Source: Xanthobacteraceae bacterium
Lineage (GTDB): Bacteria; Pseudomonadota; Alphaproteobacteria; Rhizobiales; Xanthobacteraceae
Direction of reading: 5' to 3'
DNA length: 64,000 nucleotides
Assembly (NCBI GenBank): GCA_029239875.1
Contig: JARBUD010000007.1
Span: 62,001 to 126,000, forward strand
The stretch's first letter is position 1. Each line of letters begins with the position of its first letter. A model generated the notes under the pieces. It did no database searches, had not been told where the DNA came from, and saw only the letters and a list, made by a program, of their open reading frames with translations. Positions 44,746 to 52,682 of the stretch are shown here, piece after piece. Made by a program: the position numbers and the translations under genes.

Positions 44746-45381
44746 ATGACCATCCGCCTTGGAGACGTCGTCCCCGATTTCGAAGCCGAGACCACCGAAG
44801 GTCCGATCCGCTTCCACGAGTGGCTCGGCAGCTCCTGGGGCGTGCTGTTCTCGCATCCGAAGAACTTCACCCCCGTCTGCACCACCGAGCTCGGCCAGGT
44901 GGCGCGCCTCAAGCCTGAGTTCGACCGCCGCAACGTCAAGGTGATCGGCCTCTCCGTCGATCCGCTCGACGCCCATGCGAAGTGGTCGGGGGACATCGCC
45001 GAGACACAGGGCTATGCGCCGAACTTCCCGCTGATCGCCGATCCCGACCGCAAGGTCTCCGACCTCTACGACATGATCCACCCGAACGCCTCCGACACCA
45101 TGACGGTGCGCTCGGTGTTCATCGTCGGGCCGGACAAGAAGCTGAAGCTTTCCCTCACCTATCCGGCGAGCGCGGGCCGTAACTTCGACGAAATCCTGCG
45201 GGTGATCGACTCGCTCCAGCTCACCGCCACCCATTCCGTCGCCACCCCGGCGAACTGGAAGAACGGCGACGACGTCATCATCGTCCCCTCGGTGAGCGAC
45301 GAGGCGGCGAAGGAGAAGTTTCCCGAAGGCTGGAAGACGCTAAAGCCGTACCTCCGCGTCGTGCCGCAGCCGGGGAAGTGA
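44746..45381 (+). CDS. 1-Cys peroxiredoxin (Prx6/AhpC-TSA family)
   Basis: The 211-residue cytoplasmic peroxidase removes hydrogen peroxide and organic peroxides. The peroxidatic cysteine is C45 in HPKNFTPVCTTELG. No resolving cysteine is present, and the C-terminal FPEGWKTLKPYLRVVPQP is typical of the Prx6 type. I chose the ATG at 44746; an earlier ATG at 44701 falls in the promoter. Thioredoxin or glutathione would be needed for recycling. Other genes around include stress-regulated envelope proteins, but this promoter does not show the EcfG motif. Confidence 0.95.
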   Translation: MTIRLGDVVPDFEAETTEGPIRFHEWLGSSWGVLFSHPKNFTPVCTTELGQVARLKPEFDRRNVKVIGLSVDPLDAHAKWSGDIAETQGYAPNFPLIADPDRKVSDLYDMIHPNASDTMTVRSVFIVGPDKKLKLSLTYPASAGRNFDEILRVIDSLQLTATHSVATPANWKNGDDVIIVPSVSDEAAKEKFPEGWKTLKPYLRVVPQPGK

Positions 45382-45408
45382 AGGTCGAGCCGGTCGTCCT
45401 GACCAAGA

Positions 45409-45652
45409 CGTCATCCCGGCCGAAGGCAAAGCCGTAGAGCCAGGATCGCGCACCGCCAGAACGCCGTCATCCCCGGGCTTGGCCCGGGGATCCACGACTT
45501 GCCGATAGACAGGCGTCATGACCGGGCCAAGCCCGGCCATGACGGACCACATTCTACTGACGTCATCCCGGCCGAAGCGCAGCGGAGAGCCGGGATCGCT
45601 CCCCAATTCCTACGCGATCCCGGATCGGCCTAACGGCCGTCCGGGATGACGG
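45409..45652. repeat. Composite of dispersed repeat families B and C
   Basis: Segments run in order: CGTCATCCCGGCCGAAGG, then CGTCATCCCCGGGCTTGG with CGGGGATCCACGA, an inverse CATGACCGGGCCAAGCC, a second CGTCATCCCGGCCGAAGCG, and GATCCCGGATCGG...CCGTCCGGGATGACGG. Together with the following family A copy it fills the gap of about 435 bp between the peroxiredoxin and GNAT genes. No gene is seen in it. Confidence 0.75.
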
Positions 45653-45681
45653 CTTGGGCTTTGCCGCCTACCTACCGAACA

Positions 45682-45790
45682 CCCTCATCCTGAGGTGCCC
45701 GGCCAACGGCCGAGCCTCGAAGGATGCTCATCGGGGCGCGCTGCAACGAGCATCCTTCGAGGCTCGCTGCGCTCGCGCCTCAGGATGAGG
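45682..45790. repeat. Dispersed palindromic repeat, family A copy 5
   Basis: Inverted half-units CCTCATCCTGAGG...CCTCGAAGGATG and CATCCTTCGAGG...CCTCAGGATGAGG, directly 3' of the GNAT gene. Confidence 0.85.
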
Positions 45791-45816
45791 TTTGTTCGTG
45801 GAAATAGGCCGCCCGC

Positions 45817-46266
45817 TCAGCAGCCCGTCATCTTCCGGTACTGGATGAATCCCGTCCGCTCGGCGACCGCATTGTAGAGCCGCTGCGCCGTCGTGTTGGT
45901 CTCGTGCGTCAGCCAGTAGACCTTCGGCGCGCCCTTGGCCGCGGCATCGGCATGGACGTGGTCGATCAGCGCTCGGCCGACGCCCTTGCCGCGCAGGCCG
46001 GGATCAACGAACAGGTCGTTCAGATAGCAGGAATTGCCCTCGCTCCAGGTCGAGCGGTGGAACAGCCAGTGGGCGAGGCCCACGGCGCGGCCTTCTTCGT
46101 CGAAAGCGAGCGCGCCGTGCATCGGCTCGGCGGAATCGAGCAGGCGCTGCCAGGTGGTGCGCGTCACCGCCTCCGGCAGTTCCGCTTCGTAGAAGGTGAG
46201 ATAACCCTGCCAGAGCGGCAGCCAAGCCGCATGGTCGGCTTCCTCGACACGCCTTATCGTCGTCAT
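45817..46266 (-). CDS. GNAT-family N-acetyltransferase
   Basis: The 149-residue protein has the acetyl-CoA loop [18 protein letters not shown] at about 94-111 and the fold elements YLNDLFVDP and [15 protein letters not shown]. The substrate is unknown; diamine acetyltransferase-like proteins look similar. Its ATG overlaps the fmt stop codon as ATGA, so it is translated with fmt. In many relatives truA follows def-fmt; here a GNAT gene takes that place. Confidence 0.9.
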   Translation of the reverse strand: MTTIRRVEEADHAAWLPLWQGYLTFYEAELPEAVTRTTWQRLLDSAEPMHGALAFDEEGRAVGLAHWLFHRSTWSEGNSCYLNDLFVDPGLRGKGVGRALIDHVHADAAAKGAPKVYWLTHETNTTAQRLYNAVAERTGFIQYRKMTGC

Positions 46267-47180
46267 GCCAGCACCGTCCCCTTGGTGAGTTCATTGCCGC
46301 GCAGGAAGTCGCCCGCGCCCATCGCCTTGCTGCCGGCCTTCTGCACCTCGACGAGCCGCACCGCGCCGTCCCCGCAGGCAATGGTCAGCTGGTCGTCGAT
46401 CACCTCGCCCGGCCGGCCCGCGCCGGCGGCAAGCGTCGAACGCAGCACCTTCACCCGCACGCCCCCGAACTCGAACCAGGCGCCGGGAAAGGGCGACAGC
46501 CCGCGAATATGGTCATGCACCTGCTTCGCCGGCTTCGACCAGTCGATGCGGGTCTCACCCTTCTCGATCTTGGCGGCGTAGGTGACGCCGGCTTCCGGCT
46601 GCGGCGTGAAGTTCAACCCGCCGCGCTCCAGCGCCGCCAGCGCCCTTCCCATCAGGTCGCCGCCGACGATCATCAGCCGGTCGTGCAACTCGCCCGCCGT
46701 CATGTCCGCGCCGATGGCGACGCGCTCGACCAGGCCGACCGGGCCGGTGTCGAGCCCGGCTTCCATCTTCATCACCGCGACGCCACTCTCGGCGTCGCCG
46801 GCCATGATGGCGCGCTGGATCGGTGCGGCGCCGCGCCAGCGCGGCAGCAGCGAGGCGTGCAGGTTCAGGCAGCCGAGCTTCGGCGCGTCGAGGATCACCT
46901 GCGGCAGGATGCGGCCATAGGCGACCACCACGGCGACGTCGGCTTCATGCGCGGCGAAGGTCTCGGCAGCCTCTTCCGTGCGCAGAGTGGAGGGCGTCAG
47001 CACGGGCACGCCGAGCTTCTCGGCCGCGCGGTGCACCGGCGAGGGCACCAGCTCCAGCCCGCGCCGCCCGGACGCCGCCGGCGCGCGCGTATAGGCAGCC
47101 ACCACCTCGTGCCCGCCGCCGACGATTTCGGCGAGCGTCGAGACCGCGAAGTCGGGCGTGCCCATGAAGACGATGCGCAT
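46263..47180 (-). CDS. fmt: Methionyl-tRNA formyltransferase
   Basis: The 305-residue enzyme formylates initiator Met-tRNA with 10-formyl-THF. [39 protein letters not shown] (with the catalytic NxHxSLLPxxRGxxP motif) and METGLDTGP-like [11 protein letters not shown] are present, as is the C-terminal tRNA-binding domain ([11 protein letters not shown]). It follows def by 46 bp, as in most bacteria. The GNAT gene overlaps its end. Confidence 0.97.
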   Translation of the reverse strand: MRIVFMGTPDFAVSTLAEIVGGGHEVVAAYTRAPAASGRRGLELVPSPVHRAAEKLGVPVLTPSTLRTEEAAETFAAHEADVAVVVAYGRILPQVILDAPKLGCLNLHASLLPRWRGAAPIQRAIMAGDAESGVAVMKMEAGLDTGPVGLVERVAIGADMTAGELHDRLMIVGGDLMGRALAALERGGLNFTPQPEAGVTYAAKIEKGETRIDWSKPAKQVHDHIRGLSPFPGAWFEFGGVRVKVLRSTLAAGAGRPGEVIDDQLTIACGDGAVRLVEVQKAGSKAMGAGDFLRGNELTKGTVLA

Positions 47181-47226
47181 GAGAACTCCCGAATGCGGCA
47201 GGCAATGAGGCGAAGCGCGCCGGGGC

Positions 47227-47775
47227 TCAGGCCTCGTCGCGTTCCTTCTGCTTGGCGAGCTTGGTGAACTTGGTCATCACCCGGTCGCGCTTGAGCTTGG
47301 AGATGTGGTCGATGAACAAGACGCCGTTGAGGTGGTCGATCTCGTGCTGCACGCAGGTGGCGAGCAGGTCGTCGGCGTCGATCTCCTGCGTCTCGCCGTT
47401 GAGGTCCATGTAGCGGACCTTCACCCGCGCAGGCCGCTCGACGTCGGCGTAATATTCCGGAATCGACAGGCAGCCTTCCGAATAGACCGAGATCTCCTCG
47501 GACGAAGAGATGATCTCCGGGTTGATCAGCGCGAGCGGGTTCTTCTTGGGTTCCTCGCCCTCGGCGCTCCCATCCTCGCGCTCGGCGACATCCACGGTGA
47601 CGATGCGCTCGGGGATGCCGACCTGGATCGCCGCCAGCCCGATGCCGGGGGCGTCGTACATGGTCTCGAACATGTCCTCGACGATGGCGCGCACCCGCGC
47701 ATCGACCCGCACGATGGGGTCGGAGATCAGCCGCAGCCGGGAATCGGGGATGATGACAAGAGGACGTATGGACAT
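47227..47775 (-). CDS. def: Peptide deformylase
   Basis: The 182-residue metalloenzyme removes the N-formyl group from nascent proteins. All three motifs are present: [20 protein letters not shown] (metal Cys) and QHEIDHLNG (HExxH). There is a short acidic insertion ([15 protein letters not shown]) common in alphaproteobacterial versions. It begins an operon with fmt and the GNAT gene and is divergent from rmuC. Confidence 0.97.
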   Translation of the reverse strand: MSIRPLVIIPDSRLRLISDPIVRVDARVRAIVEDMFETMYDAPGIGLAAIQVGIPERIVTVDVAEREDGSAEGEEPKKNPLALINPEIISSSEEISVYSEGCLSIPEYYADVERPARVKVRYMDLNGETQEIDADDLLATCVQHEIDHLNGVLFIDHISKLKRDRVMTKFTKLAKQKERDEA

Positions 47776-47884
47776 GCCGTGGAGATAAGCGCTGACCGTG
47801 CGCCGGTCAACGGAGCGGAGGCGCCGGCGGGGGATATGTTCACTTTACGTTCGCGGCTCCGCTCGAATCTGCTAGAAGGGCGCG

Positions 47885-49081
47885 ATGGATCAGGTCCTCT
47901 TCGTCGTCGGCACGCATCCGGTGACGCTGGCGCAGGCGCTTGCCGGCGCGGCGGCGCTCGGCTTCCTCATGCTGGTCCTAGTGCTGCGCGCGGTCTCGCG
48001 CAATGCCCGCCAGAGCGCACTGGAGGCCGACGAGCAGGCCCGCCGCGCCGACGAATTGGAGACCCGCCTCGTCGAGCTCGCCCGCACCCAGGCCGAGACG
48101 GTCGGGCGGGTGCAGTCCATGGCCGAGGTGCTGGCCCAGCGCCAGGGCGAACTCGCCCGCGCCGTCGCCGAGCGGCTGGACGCCACCACCCACCGCATGG
48201 GCGAGAGCCTCGCTCGTTCCGCCGAGGCGACGCATGAGAACCTCACCAAGCTGAACGAGCGGCTCGCGCTGGTCGATCAGGCGCGCCTCAGCCTCGGCGA
48301 ATTGTCCGGGCAGGTGATGAGCCTGCGCGAGACGCTGTCGAACAAGCAGGCGCGCGGCGCCTTCGGCGAGGGGCGCCTGCAGGCGCTGGTCTCGGACGGC
48401 CTGCCACGCGACAGCTTCGCCTTCCAGCACACTCTTGCGAATGGACGGCGCGCGGACTGCGCCATCTTCCTGCCCGGCGACAAGCGCCCGCTGCTGGTCG
48501 ATTCCAAGTTCCCGCTGGAGGCGGTGACCGCCTTCCGCGAGGCGCAGACCGACGACGCACGCAAGCAGGCTCAGACCCGGCTCAAGGGCGACGTCGGCAA
48601 GCATGTGAAGGACATCGCCGAGCGCTACCTCGTCAGCGGCGAGACGCAGGACATCGCGCTGATGTTCGTGCCCTCGGAGTCGGTCTATGCCGAGCTGCAC
48701 GAGCATTTCGACGAGGTGATCCAGCAGGCGTTCCGCGCCCGCGTGGTGATCGTCTCGCCCTCTCTGCTGATGCTGGCGGTGCAGGTGGTGCAGGCCATCT
48801 GCAAGGATGCGCGCATGCGCGAGCAGGCCGATCTCATCCGCGCCGAATGCGGCAAGCTGGTCGCCGACGTGATCCGCCTGCGCGACCGGGTCGGCAATCT
48901 GCAGAAGCATTTCGGCCAGGTGAACGAGGATGTGGCGCAGGCGCTGACCTCCGCCGACAAGATCGCCAAGCGCGGCGCGCGCATCGAGCAGCTGGAGTTC
49001 GAGGGCGAGGCGATCCCGGTGGCCGAGCCGGAGCTGCCCGACACGCTGCCCATGCTCGGCCTCAGGGGCGCGGCGGAGTAG
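47885..49081 (+). CDS. rmuC: RmuC family DNA recombination protein
   Basis: The protein is 398 residues. An N-terminal membrane helix (LAGAAALGFLMLVLVLRAVS, about 20-39) is followed by a long coiled coil (about 45-140) and the nuclease-like RmuC domain: KQARGAFGEGRLQALVSDGL, LVDSKFPLEAVTAF and VPSESVYAELHEHFDEVIQQ. RmuC limits inversions at short inverted repeats in E. coli and has a predicted endonuclease fold. In a chromosome full of palindromic repeats this may matter, but that is speculation. Confidence 0.94.
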   Translation: MDQVLFVVGTHPVTLAQALAGAAALGFLMLVLVLRAVSRNARQSALEADEQARRADELETRLVELARTQAETVGRVQSMAEVLAQRQGELARAVAERLDATTHRMGESLARSAEATHENLTKLNERLALVDQARLSLGELSGQVMSLRETLSNKQARGAFGEGRLQALVSDGLPRDSFAFQHTLANGRRADCAIFLPGDKRPLLVDSKFPLEAVTAFREAQTDDARKQAQTRLKGDVGKHVKDIAERYLVSGETQDIALMFVPSESVYAELHEHFDEVIQQAFRARVVIVSPSLLMLAVQVVQAICKDARMREQADLIRAECGKLVADVIRLRDRVGNLQKHFGQVNEDVAQALTSADKIAKRGARIEQLEFEGEAIPVAEPELPDTLPMLGLRGAAE

Positions 49082-49118
49082 GCCTCCGCCCGCCAACATC
49101 ATCCGAGCCGTTCTCTCG

Positions 49119-49212
49119 TCGTCATTCCGGCCGGAGGCGAAGCCGCAGAGCCGGGATTGCTCTCCAATCGGGTCACGATCCCGGATCGGCCTGAAGGCCG
49201 TCCCGGGATGAC
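49119..49212. repeat. Dispersed repeat, family B copy 3
   Basis: CGTCGTCATTCCGGCCGG...CCGGGATTG is followed by the inverse GATCCCGGATCGGCC...GTCCCGGGATGACGG. It lies in the 280-bp gap between rmuC and the LysR gene. Confidence 0.75.
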
Positions 49213-49311
49213 GGTTCGACGTGGCGGAGACGACGGCCTGGAGAGCAGCCCCCACGCGCTTCTTAGTCTCACATCACTCCAATTCGCAGCGGCGAGCTTC
49301 TCTGATAGTCT

Positions 49312-49328
49312 GATAGAATCCTTCTATC
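49312..49328. promoter_or_regulatory. LysR-type dyad GATAGAA-N3-TTCTATC
   Basis: Perfect 7-base arms lie 34 bp before the LysR start codon. The core reads ATAG-N7-CTAT, the half-site pattern used by OxyR and several other LysR proteins. A further ATAG lies 9 bp upstream at about 49304. Autoregulation by the adjacent LysR protein is likely. Confidence 0.55.
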
Positions 49329-49361
49329 GTACCCGCCGTACCGCGTCAGGAAGCGTCCCGC

Positions 49362-50261
49362 GTGATCGACCGTTTCGAACTTCTGCTCGCCCTCGCCAAG
49401 GAGCGCCATTTCGGCCGTGCCGCCGAGTCCTGCGGCGTCACCCAGCCCACGCTTTCCGCCGGCCTCAAGCAGCTCGAGGAGCAGCTCGGCGTGCGCCTCG
49501 TCGAGCGCGGCTCGCGCTTCATCGGCTTCACGCCGGAGGGCGAGCGCGCGCTGCAATGGGCGCGGCGGGTGATCGGCGACGTGCGCGCCATGCGCCAGGA
49601 GATCGCCGGCATGCGCAAGGGCCTCAGCGGCCATCTGCGCATCGCCGGCATCCCGACCGCGATGCCAATGCTCTCCGAGCTCACCACGCCCTTCCACGAG
49701 AAGCATGGCGACGTGCGCTTCACCCTGATGTCGGCCTCCTCCAACGAGATATTGCGGCTGATCGAGAACCTCGAGGCCGATGCCGGCGTCACCTATCTCG
49801 ACAACGACCCGCTCGGCCGGGTGAAGACGGTGCCGCTCTATCAGGAGGGCTACCGCTTCCTCACCGCCGTCGACGCCCCGCTCGGCGACCGCGCCAAGGT
49901 GACGTGGGAGGAGATCGGCCAGGTGCCGCTCTGCCTGCTCACCCCCGACATGCAGAACCGCCGCATCGTCGACAAGCAGCTCACCGAGGCCGGCCACGCC
50001 GTGGTGCCGATGCTGGAGGCGAACTCGACGCTCGCCCTGCTCTCGCATGTGCGCACCGGCAAATGGGCGAGCGTCGTCGCCAATACGCTGGCGGACGTCT
50101 TCGCCTTCCCCGAGAATATCCGCTCGATCCCGATCGAGGGGCCGGAGGTGCTGCACCAGATGGGCCTCGTCGTGCTCGACCGCGAGCCGCTGACCCCCAT
50201 CGTCACCGCGCTGATCGCCGAGGCCCGCGCCATCGCTCCGGAGCTGTCGGCGCGGATCTGA
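49362..50261 (+). CDS. LysR-family transcriptional regulator
   Basis: The 299-residue protein has the LysR helix-turn-helix FGRAAESCGVTQPTLSAGLK (about 17-36) and a normal inducer-binding domain. VPLCLLTPDMQNRRIVDKQL recalls LysR proteins found beside NAD-dependent formate dehydrogenase genes in methylotrophic Rhizobiales, but no such operon is in this window, so this is only a hint. It lacks the redox cysteine pair of OxyR. The start is GTG at 49362. A clear dyad upstream suggests autoregulation. Confidence 0.85.
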   Translation: MIDRFELLLALAKERHFGRAAESCGVTQPTLSAGLKQLEEQLGVRLVERGSRFIGFTPEGERALQWARRVIGDVRAMRQEIAGMRKGLSGHLRIAGIPTAMPMLSELTTPFHEKHGDVRFTLMSASSNEILRLIENLEADAGVTYLDNDPLGRVKTVPLYQEGYRFLTAVDAPLGDRAKVTWEEIGQVPLCLLTPDMQNRRIVDKQLTEAGHAVVPMLEANSTLALLSHVRTGKWASVVANTLADVFAFPENIRSIPIEGPEVLHQMGLVVLDREPLTPIVTALIAEARAIAPELSARI

Positions 50262-50283
50262 AGGCGGTTCCCCGCCCACCCGC

Positions 50284-50330
50284 GTCGTCATCCCGGCCGA
50301 GCACAGCGAGAGCCCGGATCGCTCTCCGAT
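50284..50330. repeat. Dispersed repeat, family B half copy
   Basis: CGTCGTCATCCCGGCCGAGC...GAGCCCGGATCGCTCTCC without its inverse partner, just after the LysR gene. Confidence 0.55.
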
Positions 50331-50365
50331 GTTCGGGCTTTTCTGCCCCCACCCGCTGATGACCC

Positions 50366-50472
50366 CCATCCTGAGGTGCCCGGCCGCAGGCCGGGCCTCG
50401 AAGGAGACTCCCTCCGGGTACACTCAACCGACCATCCTTCGAGGCTCGCTGCGCTCGCTCCTCAGGATGAGG
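50366..50472. repeat. Dispersed palindromic repeat, family A copy 6
   Basis: Inverted half-units CCATCCTGAGG...CCTCGAAGGAG and CATCCTTCGAGG...CTCAGGATGAGG. Together with the preceding half copy it fills most of 50262-50510. Confidence 0.85.
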
Positions 50473-50510
50473 TTGCTGAGGGGTGAGCCGTGAGGGTTCA
50501 CCCTCCTTCG

Positions 50511-50535
50511 GGAACCCTATGCCGGCTCAGCGGTT
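50511..50535 (+). promoter_or_regulatory. Near-match EcfG-type promoter of the DUF1328 gene
   Basis: GGAAC is followed by 16 bases and GGTT (consensus CGTT, one mismatch). It is about 55 bp before the DUF1328 start codon. Confidence 0.45.
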
Positions 50536-50590
50536 GTTCCGGCAACGCAGGTGCGCTCCGGCGTGCCGCACCGTAGCAGTGGAGGCAACC

Positions 50591-50770
50591 ATGCTGGGTT
50601 GGGCGCTCACCTTTCTCGTGATCGCGCTGATCGCAGCGGTGCTGGGTTTCGGCGGCATCGCCGGCACCGCCATCGAGATCGCCAAGATCATCTTCTTCGT
50701 CGCCATCATCCTGTTCCTGGTATCGGCCGTCGTGGGGTTGCTGCGCGGCCGCTCCGGCCCGGTTCCGTGA
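50591..50770 (+). CDS. DUF1328 small membrane protein
   Basis: The 59-residue protein has two membrane helices ([20 protein letters not shown] and [20 protein letters not shown]) joined by AGTAIEIAK. This matches DUF1328 (YtjA-like), stress-associated inner-membrane proteins of unknown function. GGAGG at 50581 gives a strong ribosome site. A likely EcfG-type promoter and a terminator frame it as a single gene beside the stress sigma locus. Confidence 0.92.
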   Translation: MLGWALTFLVIALIAAVLGFGGIAGTAIEIAKIIFFVAIILFLVSAVVGLLRGRSGPVP

Positions 50771-50801
50771 ACCGGACCTCGCCGCTCACACCGGCGATGT
50801 A

Positions 50802-50835
50802 GAACGCCCCCGGTCACACCGGGGGCGTTCTCGTT
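50802..50835 (+). terminator. Terminator between the DUF1328 gene and ecfG
   Basis: Perfect arms GAACGCCCCCGG/CCGGGGGCGTTC around TCACA are followed by TCGTTTG. It ends the DUF1328 transcript and may also stop ecfG transcription from the other side. Confidence 0.7.
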
Positions 50836-50876
50836 TGCGACGGGCGATGGAAGGTCGATGTCGGCAGAAGGAAGGC

Positions 50877-51428
50877 TCAGGCGCGCTCGGCGGCGAGCAC
50901 GGCGCGGGTGGTCTTGTCGGGGCCGAAATCCTCGGCATCCTCGATGGCGAGCAGTTCGCCCAGCCGCTTGCGCGCGCGGTTCACCCGGCTCTTGATGGTG
51001 CCGACGGCGCACTGGCAAATATCGGCCGCTTCCTCGTAGGAGAAGCCCGAGGCCCCCACCAGCACCAGCGCCTCGCGCTGGTCCGGCGGCAGCTTGTCCA
51101 GCGCCGTGCGGAAATCCTCGAAGTCGAGATGCGTCGCCTGGTCCGGATTGGTGGTCAGCGTCGCTGCGAAGGCGCCGTCGGAATCCGGCACCTCGCGCCG
51201 CCGCTTGCGGTATTCCGAGCGGAACAGGTTGCGCAGGATGGTGAACAGCCAGGCCGGCAGGTTGGTGCCCGGCCGGAAGCTGGAGATGTTCGCGAAGGCA
51301 CGCAGCAGCGTCTCCTGCACCAGATCGTCGGCGCGGTCGACACTGCCGCTGAGCGAAATGGCGAAGGCACGCAGGTTCGGTATCGCGGCGATGATCTCGT
51401 CGCGTAGCGCCGGATCAAATTGGCTCAC
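50877..51428 (-). CDS. ecfG: General stress response ECF sigma factor EcfG
   Basis: The 183-residue ECF sigma factor has a region 2 (AFAISLSGSVDRADDLVQET and NLPAWLFTILRNLFRSEYRK) and a region 4 (LPPDQREALVLVGASGFSYEEAA and VGTIKSRVNRARKRL) typical of the EcfG class. It directs RNA polymerase to GGAAC-N16-CGTT promoters under stress. NepR holds it until phosphorylated PhyR takes NepR away. Its GTG start shares bases with the nepR stop codon (GTGA), so the two are translated together. Confidence 0.94.
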   Translation of the reverse strand: MSQFDPALRDEIIAAIPNLRAFAISLSGSVDRADDLVQETLLRAFANISSFRPGTNLPAWLFTILRNLFRSEYRKRRREVPDSDGAFAATLTTNPDQATHLDFEDFRTALDKLPPDQREALVLVGASGFSYEEAADICQCAVGTIKSRVNRARKRLGELLAIEDAEDFGPDKTTRAVLAAERA

Positions 51429-51682
51429 CGAGACCCTCCGTCCTCGGACGTCTTCGGTCCCGCGTTCTTGTCGAGTTGCGACAGCAGGTCCATGAAGCGA
51501 TCGGGCACGCCCTGACGGACCACATCGTCATACATGGCACGCAGATGCTGGCCGATCTTGGCCTGGATGTCGCTTCCGAGCGCCGTCGCCCGGTCTCCCC
51601 GAATCGGCGTATGTGGGAGGGAGTCCGCGGTCACGGACTGGCCCTCAGACTGATCGTCGTTCATAGTCTTCTTTCCCGACAT
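51425..51682 (-). CDS. nepR: Anti-sigma factor NepR
   Basis: About 85 residues from the ATG at 51682, preceded by GGGGG. An in-frame ATG at 51736 falls at or before the transcription start expected from the EcfG promoter, and ATG 51664 is another option. The conserved core IGQHLRAMYDDVVRQGVPDRF with FMDLLSQL is the NepR helix pair that binds either EcfG or the sigma-like part of PhyR. It heads the nepR-ecfG operon, divergent from phyR. Confidence 0.93.
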   Translation of the reverse strand: MSGKKTMNDDQSEGQSVTADSLPHTPIRGDRATALGSDIQAKIGQHLRAMYDDVVRQGVPDRFMDLLSQLDKNAGPKTSEDGGSR

Positions 51683-51740
51683 TGAGCCCCCAGGAATATG
51701 AAAGAGGTGAGGACGGCTCCGTCGCTTCATGCCCACTCAT

Positions 51741-51765
51741 AACGGCCGGAGGGCGCGGCGGTTCC
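51741..51765 (-). promoter_or_regulatory. EcfG-type promoter of nepR-ecfG
   Basis: On the minus strand GGAAC, 16 bases and CGTT match the consensus exactly. This gives the usual positive autoregulation of the sigma operon. Confidence 0.88.
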
Positions 51766-51806
51766 GGAACTGATGCGAATTTTGTCAGATTTTTCATGCC
51801 TACTCT

Positions 51807-51831
51807 GGAACCGAATGACTCACGGGGCGTT
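51807..51831 (+). promoter_or_regulatory. EcfG-type promoter of phyR
   Basis: GGAAC at 51807, a 16-base spacer and CGTT at 51828 match the consensus exactly. It is 40 bp before the GTG chosen as the phyR start and so supports that start. Confidence 0.88.
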
Positions 51832-51870
51832 AACGACCGCTTCACTTATGCAGAATTCGGGGAGACGCGT

Positions 51871-52674
51871 GTGAGCACTTCTCAACTTGTCGCGCAGCAC
51901 CTGCCGTTCCTGCGCCGCTATGCGCGCGCGCTCAGCGGCAGCCAGTCCGCCGGCGACGCCTATGTAACGGCGATGCTCGAAACACTCATCGCCGATCCTG
52001 CCATCTTGGACCGTGACGCCGATCCCCGCGTCGCCCTCTACCGCCTCCTGACCCGCCTTTGGGATTCGGTGGCGTTGAACGCCAAGGTCGACCAGCCACC
52101 GGCGGCGATCCAAGGCGAGCACCGCCTCGGCCACATCACCCCGGTGGTCCGTCAGGCCTTCCTGCTGGTCTCGCTCGAAGGCTTCAGCGAAGAGGACGCC
52201 GCGGATATCCTTGAGATCGAGGTGCCTACCCTGCGCAACCTCGTCGAGGATGCCGGGCGCGAGTTGGCGGCCGAGATCGCCACCGACGTCCTGATCATCG
52301 AGGACGAGCCCTTCATCGCGCTGGACCTGGAAGGCCTCGTGGAGAGCCTCGGCCATCGCGTCACCGGCATAGCCCGCACCCATACCGAGGCGGTCGAGCT
52401 CGCCCGCCGCAAGGCGCCAGGCCTGATCCTCGCTGACATCCAGCTCGCCGACGGCTCCTCCGGCCTCGACGCCGTGAACGAGCTGATCGCCAAGGTCGAG
52501 GTGCCGGTGATCTTCATCACCGCCTATCCCGAGCGCTTCCTCACTGGCGTGCGGCCGGAGCCGGCCTTCCTGATCGCGAAGCCCTTCCAGCCCTCGACGG
52601 TCGCGGCCGTCATCAGCCAGGCGTTGTTCTTCGAGCGTCGGGCGCGTCCCCGGGAGCAGCGCGCGACCGCCTGA
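51871..52674 (+). CDS. phyR: General stress response regulator PhyR
   Basis: The protein is 267 residues. Residues 1-135 are a degenerate ECF-sigma-like domain (QLVAQHLPFLRRYARALSGS, VRQAFLLVSLEGFSEEDAADIL). About 140-260 is a receiver with IIEDEPFIALDLEG, phospho-aspartate D189 in LILADIQLADGSSG and K238 region LIAKPFQPS. When phosphorylated the sigma-like part binds NepR and frees EcfG (partner switching). The start is GTG at 51871 after GGGGAGA, downstream of the EcfG promoter. The kinase gene follows by 8 bp. Confidence 0.95.
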   Translation: MSTSQLVAQHLPFLRRYARALSGSQSAGDAYVTAMLETLIADPAILDRDADPRVALYRLLTRLWDSVALNAKVDQPPAAIQGEHRLGHITPVVRQAFLLVSLEGFSEEDAADILEIEVPTLRNLVEDAGRELAAEIATDVLIIEDEPFIALDLEGLVESLGHRVTGIARTHTEAVELARRKAPGLILADIQLADGSSGLDAVNELIAKVEVPVIFITAYPERFLTGVRPEPAFLIAKPFQPSTVAAVISQALFFERRARPREQRATA

Positions 52675-52682
52675 TCCCGCCG

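Noticed and set aside
51682-51870. N-terminal extension of PhyR from an upstream ATG at 51682
   Set aside because: It would begin upstream of the exact EcfG promoter and adds unconserved residues; the GTG at 51871 has a good ribosome site.
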